64,000 nucleotides of DNA, taken from the NCBI GenBank assembly GCA_037126765.1, contig JBBCBC010000012.1, positions 9,796,001-9,860,000 of the forward strand, given 5' to 3'. Positions 11,122-23,100 of this stretch are shown one piece after another. How positions within the stretch are numbered: position 1 is the stretch's first letter; every line of letters starts with the position of its first letter. The notes under the pieces were generated by a model. It did not search any database and was not told where the DNA came from. It was given only the letters and a program-made list of their open reading frames with translations. The position numbers and the translations under genes were made by a program. Origin of the DNA: Stenogyne calaminthoides (taxonomy: Eukaryota > Streptophyta > Magnoliopsida > Lamiales > Lamiaceae).

Positions 11122-14100
11122 CTAAAATCAAAGGGACGAAACTGTCAAAATATGAACATCTCGTCTACAAGAAAAACATTCAACTGCTAAAACAAAGTTT
11201 TTGTATAATAAAATAGAGTGACACTTTAGCGCACCAGTTGCACGGTGTAACTTATTTTTGACCCAACTTCAACCAAGCCTTTATTGCGAATCAAAGGAAA
11301 AAAAAATGGTCGAACAGTATTAGTTCATGTGGATGAAAGTATCAGCTCATATGATGAAAATTATTAGTTGTCTATCGAAAAAAATATCAATACCGTTCAG
11401 TATACAAACTAATAATTTTCTTTTGCAAGAACTAATGCTTTTATTCAAATAAACTAATACTTCCCATTCAAATTTCAGTGTCTATTGCCAATGATCAAAC
11501 TTCACAAAATTGCACCCAATTGCGCGGTTCAGCTGGTGCATAGAACTTTTTTCCTATAAAAATTATAAAACATGCAATATTTTTACTATTTCGGCTATTC
11601 TTTTAAATGACAATTTTAATAGAACTGGCTGAAATAGAAAGATATCCCAAGGCTATGGACCTTTTTAGCTATTAGGCCTTAAAACAAACTACACAGCTTT
11701 CCTGTTGCATGTTTTCTTTTTCTAAGTTTATTTCAGGAGCTGTACCCTTTATGACAGGAACAACTGATTCGTTCATAGAATTCTGGATGATACAATATGC
11801 AATGCAATAAAAGGCATGCAGAAAAACACATGAAAGGAATGAGAAAATAAAGAACAGAAAAAAAAGAGAAAAAATCTTACAATGTGATCATGCTCAGGTG
11901 GAGCATAGACACCTGTGGTGATTGTAGATCTCCTTCGAGTATTACTTGTAGGAGCATTAGAAATTTGCTTAAATCCTGTTGGCACAACAATTACAGGCAT
12001 ACCAACAAGATTTCCAACACAAACCTTTTCCCAATCTGTAGCATTCCCAACAAATGCGTCAACTTTAAAATTGTCTCTCACTTCCCGCATTAGTTTTCCT
12101 CTTGCTCTTTGGGCCTGCAAACAACTCGTCATTTTACTACCCAACTCAATAAGGAAAAACATCATCTAAATGAAAATTTTAATGTAAATACAAATTCTAT
12201 CAATTGATAAGTCAAATTAATGCACAAACAATAAGAACGCAATGAAACTGATTTCATCTGGTTGCCGTGGTTTCATATCTTCATTTTCTTTCACTAGAAC
12301 CCCTTACAACTGTATGGAAACTGCCCAACTAAGTAACCATGTTGTTAAATTCTACTTTCCCTTAATGGATTCCGATAAACTAGTTAAAGCATGAGAAAGA
12401 TTTCATATCATCCCCAAAAAAAAATAAAAATTGAAGGAATAATTTACGTTCTTAATAGGTTAAACCTAAGGAGTATCATGATCCCACCTTGCGCCTTGGT
12501 CCAATATGACTTGTATCTCAACAATATTGAAGAGGCTTTCAGACTTATTATTGCTAAAATAGGATAACAAAAGCAGCACATCATAACCATTAAAAGCCCA
12601 GAAACAAATTGTACCCCAATGTTTCAACAATCTGAAGATAACATAGTTCCAATAAGTGGTACAAAATCATTTTAAAAAATCAGGTACCTGATTATCATTA
12701 GGGTATGTTATTTTTGAGATTTCAAAATCGGATTTGGGATTTCGAATGCATCCACCCTACTAATACCTATAAACCCTATAAATAACATTTTTTTCTACAC
12801 CACACTCTCTCCATTGACCATATATGGTTTTTTATTCCCACTCTCATTTTATACATCACTTTTCACACCTTCTATTCACACCTTTTCAACTTCCAATAAA
12901 CAAACTAATTATTACACAATCATTCAATCATTACAATTATAATCAACAATACTGTAATAACACAACATCGTTACACATTCATTTGACATAAAGTTAAAAT
13001 CCTACCCCATTTAAATCTTAAAACAAACACATACTATTACTATTTATCAAGGTTTTGAAATTCAGGTTTCAAAATCCTCTGAATCCCAAATCAAACATAC
13101 CCTTAATTTGTACAATATTGTTTCTAGAGACTTCTAATTAAGTTGTAACTGTCATGAGAGGCCTAGTTTTCTTATCTTACACATTTGGTCTGTTTTTTAG
13201 CAGAAAATATATAATTACTACTGTTTCCTTTTTTTTTTTTTTTTTTTTTTTTCTGGTTCTAGCCATTTAGAATCACAACTGCCTGTTAAACTCAGTTCTA
13301 AGGAAGCTCAGAATTTAAGTAACATACTTGAACATAGTCTACTGCAGGTATGACACGGGCCCGGCGAAGTTCAAGAGGCCATTGATCCTGAGCTTCAGTC
13401 ATCATCCTTGCCAGATCGTTGCCACTCATCAAAGTGAGCCAGCATATCAACATCCATCGTGAAGTTTACTATTCCTTGAGCAGAATCAACAGTATAATTC
13501 AGCTTAAAGGGAACCATGTTGACACCTTTTGACTGAAGCTTTTCAACCACCTACATTTGGCATTATTGTAAACTCAGTAATATTGCACTTAGATTGATTT
13601 CAATTCTATAGTATCGAATCATGCAGAGGTTTGGATTGACATGGAGTTAAGGTCCATCACTATTTTTTTGAACTAATTCTTCCATTACAATATCCCCCAG
13701 TCCCAACATACCCTTATACCATTCAACCTTAATTTCAATTAGGGATGTTAACGGGGCATGGCTACTACTTGGAGACCCAGACCCACTCAATTCTGTGAAC
13801 GGGGCAGGTTGTCCTGTTCTAATTTAAAAATTTATTATTACAAAAATAATACGTGATATGTTTTCAAATATAGAACATAAAATTAAGATTCCAATTGAAA
13901 ATAAATAAACAAATGAGCATGTCTATGAATTTATTTTTCACATCTTACAGATGTTGATATCAATAAATATTTTTAGCTAAAATACCATATTGTATTTCGT
14001 ACTATGTTTTATCAATATATATTGACCTAAAAATATTAATGCAGTTGAATTATTGTTATTTATATGGGATATATAGTACTTCCTCCGTCCCATTCTTATT

Positions 14101-17100
14101 TGAACATTTTCCAAAAAGGTCTGTCCCAAACTTAATTGAACATTTCTATAAACAGCAACAAAACAACTTTTTTCCTTTTATCTATACCCCTCAAACATCT
14201 GAAATATTACACCATATGCCATTACTTATCTCATACTAAAGTCAACTTTATCTCCTTTAATTTACACAAATGTCATTACTTTACCATTTAACCCCCATCA
14301 AAAAGTAATTTTATACCTTTTAATTATGATAAACAAATCCTACATTAAAACTCATGTAAATAGTAAATGTTCAAATAAGAACGGAACGGAGGGAGTAATA
14401 ATATGAAAAGTATAGTGAGTAAAATATTATTATTATTAATTTATACATATATACGATATGTATATATAAAGAAGTTAATTTGTAATTTTAGCCCTAACTG
14501 AAAGGGTCGGGCCAAACAAAGGGTGTACCTAGACCCGCCCGCCCACACTGCGGGGCACAAGGCGGGGCGACCCAAACAGCATCATGGCGGGCCAAACTCT
14601 GATTCCTAATTTCAATTCAAAATCTATACAAGCAGACTACAAAAAGCACAATTCTCTCAAGTTCACTTACATCCATCTCAGCATCCTCAAGGTATCCTAC
14701 GGTCAGCTTTGTGATATCAACAGCAAATGGATCAGGAAAGGGGATGTTTCTGGATGAAAGATCATCTGGATCCTGGCCTCGAATTGCATCCAAAACGATT
14801 GCGCAATCTGCAGCACTTCTGCAGAAAGGTCCCAGTTTATCCTGCGAATAGAATGGATTAAAGATTCACAACCAGAAAAACATATAAGCATTAGATTTGA
14901 AGCATAGAAAACAATAGTAACAGACTCTCGGATAAACTTAATACACCGGTGCGGCCAACAGTTCCGAAGTTGGACGCAATGCGGTCACTCCACATCGAGC
15001 GGCAGGGTAAGTGATGGATCCAGCAGTTTCTGAACCGATTGCAAAGGGAACCAAACCTGCACAATAAGACATTCATACTGTGGTAAGTTATGCATTGCTA
15101 TGATGAAACCTCAATACGAGGAAAAACTAGCGACACCGAATGAATGCACGGAATTCACTAGCAATCAGCAAATACGCTGTAAAGAGATAATTCTCAAAGT
15201 AATTTCTTCATAATCCTCTCAAAAACCCTACGTAAAGTATAAATAGTCTTTAGGAAATTAGGCCCATGGGCCAACACAAAAAAAGGAAATAATGCGCAAT
15301 TAATATGAAGTAACAATAAAAATCTTCAATCCAAATCAGCCGAGATCTTCTTTTTCCTCTGATACTTAATTCCATATTTATCTTCATCCAACAAATAAGG
15401 TAAATCTTTAATTTCCAAGTTCTCATCATCTCTCCCCTCTTCAAATCGAACCTTGTCCTCAAGGTTAAGTGCTGGAAACAGTTACGCAGCTCATTAACAT
15501 CCTCCCATGTGGCGTCTTCCAGTCCCATGTTGTTCCACTTTACTAGTGCCTCGCGCACTTGTTTTCCACCCTTCGAGGTCCACCTGTACTCTCGCACCTC
15601 TGCTGGCTCAAAAATGGGTGTGCCCTCAGACGAATATGGTGGTAATGTGGTCTGAGCAGCATCTCCTGCCCCAATTCGACGTCGCAGCAGCGACACATGG
15701 AATACGGAGTGTATTTTTGTTCCTGGTGGCAGGTCAAGGCGGTACGCCAACATTTCCAACTCGCTCCAACACCTGAAAAGGCACGTAAAACTTGCTAGCC
15801 AACTTCTGGTTGATTTGTTTGAATAGTGAATTCTGCCGGTATGGCTGCAACTTGAGGTATACCCAGTCGCCACTCTGGAATTCTTCCATGTCGTCTTTTA
15901 GTCCGCCAACCGCTTCATCCTATTTTGAGCCCTTCGAGATTGAATCACAGCTCCCTTAATAATGAGTCTCGATCACTCACCAAATCCACCTCATGGACGG
16001 ACATAGTTATTAAAAAGCGCGCCGAGGCGCTAAAGCCTTTCTGGGGCGCTCGGGCGCTAACCACCTCGCCATAGGTCCATAGGTCCAGAGGTTGGGATTT
16101 TCTGGCGCTTCGCTGGGGCGCGCTTTTGACTTTTGAGCAAAGCGCCTTTAAGGCGTGCCTTTTATTACATCTAGGGTTTGAAATAAAAATAAACATTTTT
16201 TTATTTGTCAAATAACATCAGAATAATAAAAAATACTATCTCTTAAGTTTTAATATTTAAGTGAAACGCATCTAGGGTTTCAAGATTCACTTTTTATCAA
16301 GTATAATCGTGCGTTGAAGCATCGGTGTCGGTATGACTCACGTAATCACATTGATCCTATCTCTTTGAGGGATATAGATGAAAGCAATGAGTGGATGGTT
16401 GGTCTAATGAAAGATGAAGATGAGTTGGTTCACCAAGGTGAAAATTTGACTTGGGGTATTCTTCTGAGAAGCAATGGTTAGGTTTACTAAGAAATTATCA
16501 AGGTCTTATGTTGTTTTTTTTTTTTTCGCAAGGCCACCTAAGCGCCAGGCGCCTTAATGCTTAGGCGCCCGGCCTTGTGGCGCCTTTATGCCATTAATAA
16601 CTATGTGGACAGAGGTCGAGCCCACTTCATGTCTTTGGAATTGGTGCGGGGTTCCTTCCATAAACACCTCAAATGGTGTCATTGCAATTGAGCTATGATA
16701 AGTCGTATTGTACCAATATTCTGCCCAAGCTAAGTATTTCTCCCACTCCTTAGGTTTCCCGGATGAAAAACACCTAAGATATTGTTCCAAACATCGATTT
16801 ACCACCTCAATTTGTCCATCGGTTTGAGGGTGGCACGCCGAACTCATCCGCAAGAATCGCATGCCTTGCAATTTGAATAACTCCTTCCGAAATGGCTCAC
16901 AAACACCGATCTTGATCGACACAATGGATTTCAGAATCCCATGTAATTTGACGATGTTGCGAACAAACAATTCTGCCACTTCTTTGGCTGAAAAAGGATG
17001 ACTTCGAGGCCACAAAATGTGCATATTTCAACAATCGATCAATAACCACCAAATATAGTGTCTTTCCCTCTCGAACGTGGCAACCCCGTAATGAAATCCA

Positions 17101-20100
17101 TGGATACATCTACCCACAAGTGGTCCGGGATTGGCAATGGCGACAGTAAGCCGGCTGGGGTCCTGCTGTCCGCTTTATTTCTTTGGCAAATGTCGCATGA
17201 ACGAACAAATTGCACCACCTCTTTCTTCAATCCGGGCCACATGAATAATTGTGAAATGCGTTTAAAAGTTCGAAGGATACTGAGTGACCCCCAAACACCG
17301 TGGAGTGGAATTACCTGTCCCGTTGGTATTTGGACCACACCCCTCTTCGCCAGCAGCCATTTCGGATCTCATACGGGCTGTCCCCCGGATCAACCGCCTC
17401 CAACCGTTGTGGTTCGGGCCCCAACTCGTAAATGCTGCTTTCGAGTTGCCTATCGATATCGTCCCAAATACCAGATATAGGGCCTGATAATGACATGAAA
17501 ACAGCCCACTCGTCCGTCCCTCTTTCCTGAACAACACATCCGCTGCCCCATTTTCCTTCCCAGACGATACACAATTTCATAATCAAATCCCACCAACTTC
17601 AAATCCATTTTTGTTGCTCGGGGTTGTTATCCATTGTTCAAGAAGGTATCTAAGACTCCGTTGATCCGTAATGATTTTGAATTTCCGTCAACCAAATAAA
17701 ATCGCCAACAAATGGATCGCTTCAATATTGCCAACATTTCTTTCTCATAGGTCCATTCGTTTGATCGCGATATTCCTTGCTTTCATATAAGCAATAGGGC
17801 TTATTTTGAGTGAGGATTGCTCGATTCCAAAACACGAGGCATCCGTCTCAATCACAATTCCTCATCAAAATTCGGTAGAAGCAAGGACCGGTGTGGAACT
17901 CATGGTAATCTTGAGTGCCTTGAAGGCGACTTCCCTCCCACCAAGCAAATCTATTCTTCTTGGTTGGTTTATCGCCATTAGCAATCTCCCGAAAATGCAT
18001 TTAGGGCGTTCTCTTGCATTAAGCGTCGAAAGCACCATCGGCGTTTAGACCTCTGTCTGTCTCTTCCCCCAATAAACAGCGTTCTTGGTGGTTCTTCATC
18101 GTAGATGGGTGGCTGGTCGTACCCACTATCGATCTTTTACCACTTCCCTTAAAATCGGTCAATCCGGTTCCTCTTCCCGGTGTACTGCCATTCAAAATAC
18201 TGCGGCGCCTCTGTGGTGCCATCGATCCCCTCGCCGGAATCGTTGCCTCACTCCGGGTACGTACTTTAGATCCATCGCGGTGAAACCACGGAATTTCGGC
18301 GAATGGAGTTTGATTCTTCCCTGTTTATGGTGAACGTGACTCTTCCCTTTTCGTGGTTCTTGCTCGTTGGCATGTCGTCCACCTCCCAATTTTGAACTAC
18401 GTGATGGTATCGCGTGTTATTGCGGCGAGATGATTCCCGACTTCACGGAATTTTTCCTTTCGCCGTCCGAAAATTTGGATTAAATCATTCTCGCTGTGAC
18501 GTCGAAACCTTCTCAATCCTGCTGGCGATCGATGATTCCAAGCGTCCGAAAGTGGTCCCCCTCGTAACGTCTATCCCGGAGTCCACCACCCGTCGGCGTT
18601 CCCAGCGTTGCATCATCAACGAATGCACCGCGTTGCTCGATTCGACCATGGAAGTTTCCAACTTTTCGAACCGTTCCTTGTTAGTCACCATTCTTTGCGG
18701 AATAGCGTGTGATATGAGGCCGAACTCGAGGCGATTGATGAAACCTCAATACGAGGAAAAACTAAGCGACAATCAAATGAATGCACGAATTCACTAGCAA
18801 TCGACAAATCTGTTTGTAAAGAGATAATTCTCAAAGTAATTTCTGCATAATCCTCTCAAAAACCCTACGTAAAGTATAAATAGTCTTTAGGAAATTATGT
18901 CCATGGACAAACACAAAAAAAGGAAATAATGCGCAATTAATATGAAGTAACACTAAAAATCTTCAATCCAAATCAGCCGAGATCTTCTTCTTTTTCCTCT
19001 GATACTTAATTCCATATTTATCTTCATCCACCAAATAAGGTAAATCTTTAATTTCCAAGTTCTCATCATGCTATTATTGGGAATTTTGTCAATTTAGGAC
19101 CTGCACAATTAGACATTCATACTGTGGTAAGTCTGTCTTACTATTATTAGGAATTTTGTCAATACAGGGCTTAAAAATTTAGTCAAACTATTAATTTGGG
19201 GCCTGAATTAAATTTTTTTTCAATATTGATTTCTTAACTAAGAAACAGACTATTCGGGGCATGAAAGATGGAAACTATCTTTTACATATTAGAATCATTT
19301 CGCATTTTATAGTTTATATCCTGACTTATTAATATACATAATTATTATTTCATCTTACTTCCTTTTTTATTTTTCCCACTTTCGTGAAATTAATGTATCT
19401 TTTTTAAAAATTTATATTTTTATAAATATTGTTGGGTAACTAGAAAATGTAAAACATGGTCTTAAAATGTGAGTCCTATCGATAATTTCTATCTTTCAGG
19501 TCCCGGATTGATAGTTTCTATTTTCAGGTCCTAAATCGACAGGACAAATCTTTACTATTTTTCAGGTCTGAATTAATAGGACTCCTTATTATGATAGTCG
19601 GATCCATTAGGCCCTTTTTAATTTAACTTTTAAACAAACAGCCAAGGCTTTATTACTCATGGACTCAGTTAGATTTAGGGTTCTGATTCTTATTTATATT
19701 GCGTTATTTTGTGTCGTTACTCGTTAGGACATCTAGATCATAGAATTTGGAAATGACAACGGTTGCTTGGGCAGGATTTTATGTAAAACTTTTATATCAA
19801 TTTTTTTTTTTTTTTCCCTTGTTTCTCGACCATTTACTCCATCGTACTCCAACACTTGTCACATGTATAAATTACATAGAAAAAACAAGAAACTTAACCT
19901 CATATCAGGTAAAATGGAGGAATATCAACTAAAAGTACCAGCTGAGGTGGAAGCAGCTGGTCCAGCTGATGAACCAGTGGAATATTCCTCAAGATTCCAA
20001 GGATTCCTTGTTCTACCTCCGAACCAAATGTCATCATATGCCAGTGAACCAGTCACAAGCTTTGCAACAAGAACTGCCCCAGAAGATTTTAGCCTGCAAA

Positions 20101-23100
20101 TATTACCATCAAAGTCAAGAAAGTGATTTTTGCTGGCGATGCCTAAGAATGCAGTCAAAATACCTCTTATAAACCCAAGCTTCTATGTCGAGAACTTGAT
20201 TTTTGAAAGACTTAGAACCCCATGTTGTCTTGTAATGGGGCACGGAAATTATGTCCTTTAAACCGTATGGAATCCCATGGAGTGGACCTAAATTAAAGTC
20301 ACAATCAGAAATCTTCTTTCATGTTTTCTATAAGCACTAGTTTTAATGCAAGTGTGAGAACATTTAGCTTTCAGTCAAGACACTGAATGAGTTCTTCAAT
20401 ACTGCTTTCACGGGTAAATTGCATTTTTGGTCCCATGAGAATATTTTCAAAGCACTTTTGGTCCCATGAGAATATTTTCAAAGCACTTTTGGTCCCATTG
20501 TTTCAAAGTGGTCCTTTTTTGTGCACTTTTGGTCCCAAACATTTAATTGCACATCACAAAAACCCCTAACATGTTCATCTAACAACTTCACCACACAAAA
20601 GTCACCTATATATGTTTAAAGTTTTTTGTGCACTTTTGATTTTGGAAGATTTGGGTAAAATTTTTATAAAGTTTGCTAGATATTGAAGGTGCAGCGATTC
20701 CTAAGATTCAAGTTGGGGATGAGGATTTTTTGTGTTTTTTTGTAGAATGTTAGTAATCCCGTTATTTTGGTGGAACACACGCATTTACATCTATTAAAAA
20801 CTAAGGGAATATTAGTTTGGGACCAAAAGTGCTTGAATTGGGACCATTTTGATATGAGAACATTCTCGTGGGACCAAAAGTGCCCTCCATCCCATACTTG
20901 TTTACCCCTTTGCCTCTAGCATGGTTTTAATGGGAGAGTTGTTTATTAGTATTTTAAAAGGATAAAGTGGCTTTTGGTTGAGGGTATCGTAGTCTTTTCA
21001 ACTTATGATTAAAGTAGATTTTCTTTGTTCTGTAAATAAAAGTGTAATGGCATGAGATGTAATTTTGAGATGTTGGGTGGGGATAGTTGGAAAATGTGTT
21101 GTTACTTTATGGCAATGTATGAAAGACGTAAACAAGTATGGGACGGACCGTCAAGCAAAGGGGTAAACAAGTGTGGGGCGGATGGAGTATATCATAAGCA
21201 TCCATATTGTTAAGGTTTAAAGACTAAACAATGAATATCTAGCCAGATAATATACATATAGCAGTAGCTCTAAGAATTCTTTGGATTCACATATATAAAG
21301 ACAAAGTCTTGATGTACCAGGTGGTAGGTGCATCATGCAACTCAAGTGCAATTTAAACTGGTATTAGTTGTTCTCACTGAACAGTATTAATTGTTTTCAT
21401 TGAACAGTAATAGTTGAGCGCCAGTTGCACAGTGCAAATGGTGTACAAGAGACTTTCTAATACATGTAATCGAGATCTAGAAAAATAAAACAAGGTAGTA
21501 GGTTCATAGGTCAACGAATTATATGAACATTTGAATATCAATTCTAATAGATACAGATTTAAAACATTAAAGAATAGCATGGCATATCATGTTCTTTTGA
21601 CTTACCAAAATAATGAAACATTTATATGACCATATTGTGCTGATTTATGCAGGATAGTTTACAAGACCTGTTATTTCACCATTTTGTAATTTGATTATAT
21701 TACATATTTCACCCCTTTAACATGAAAGTTCACTTATGAAGTTGAGAAGAAAATAGAAGTTACCCACCTAGATAAGTGCCTTGTTCATCATAAGTTGAGA
21801 AGAAAATAGAAGTTACCCACCTAGATAAGTGCCTTGTCCAAGCAATTCATCAGCTAGTCTTGCTTGCTTGTAAGCTAATTCTTCCGTTACAGTGATTACA
21901 GATTCAAGAATAGGACCATACCTACAGCAATGCTAATGGATTAATGATTTTAAAAAAAAAAGATTTAGATTCCATATACCATTGACAGTTTCACTAGGTG
22001 GTACCTTTTCAATCGATTCAAAAATATCCGAGCAAGCTCCTCTGATGTTATTTGTTTAGACTTAATCAATTGACCTAGGTCAAGAATCTGATCCAAAAAA
22101 AGAAGATATAATGGTACAAAAAGATAAATCATTTATTTTGGTTTATTCATTTAAATCAGCAACTTACGCTCATGTAAGAAATATCTTCATCACTATTTGG
22201 TCTTTCTACACCAGATAGAGGTGGGTACTTAAATCTTTTAGGTGTGTCGTCGGAATGAGCATGGCTTAATGCAGAACTAAAAACCAAATACGAAGGATTT
22301 TCTAATCCTCCATTAACTGAGGCCACTAATTTTCTATTAGATTTGATAATAGGTATATTGAGCTCCTCAGCACCCTTTTCAATTTCCAGCATCTAAACGA
22401 CAACAGAAAGAAACAAAACATTTTAAAGTTTGCATCCCATAATCAGATTACCCTGTAATAACGAACATTGTCGAATGGAATTGGAGTTGAACCTTCGTAT
22501 CAGAGAAAAAATCTGCACCCAACATTCTGAACATACTGCACGAAGAATCATGGTTGATCTGTCGAGAGCATTTACTATGGTTCATATGCACGTTGTGACT
22601 GTCCTGGCCATTGACATGAAAAATGTGAAGAATGTATAACATGAAGAAGACAAAGTCTCGTATGCACAAAGTGCAAAGTGCAACTCAAGTGCATTTTTAT
22701 ACGGTATTAGTTGTTTTCAATGAAAAGTATTAATTGTTTACATTGAGCAGTATTAGTTGTGCACCGGTTGCATGGTGCAACTGATGTACAAAAGACGTGC
22801 TCTACAAAGAATGGAACTACAATAAAAACACGTCATTCAAACCTCCAGACATTCATTACCTGGAAACGAGGATTTGAGGATGACCCCAGACTTTCATCAT
22901 ATTCCAGAATTTTTTATACATTATTCACTACTTTTAGACTGTACACGTAGATTGTACTGTTAAACAGAAATCTAATTCCACAGGTGAGTGGAAACTCAAT
23001 CCCCCAATGATCACATTACTTTGAAGCAGGGCCAATATAATCTGACAATCGTCGTGATAAACAACTAATTATTTTGTGATCTCAACTACTGAGGAACAAA

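Larger units (their letters stand above)
15101..19068 (-). mobile_element. Ty3/gypsy chromovirus inserted in amidase intron 6
   Basis: Two LTRs of about 330 bp (15101-15428 and 18736-19068) with TGATGA...TCATCA ends bound the element. The duplication TGCTA flanks it exactly (15096-15100, 19069-19073). Minus-strand internal order is gag-like region, RNase H, integrase, chromodomain and polypurine tract. The 4-kb length is short for a chromovirus because the reverse transcriptase core is missing. It lies within an intron of the amidase gene, on the same strand. Confidence 0.9.

Noticed and set aside
17058..17480. A 140-codon plus-strand ORF
   Set aside because: Shadow of the chromovirus integrase on the other strand.
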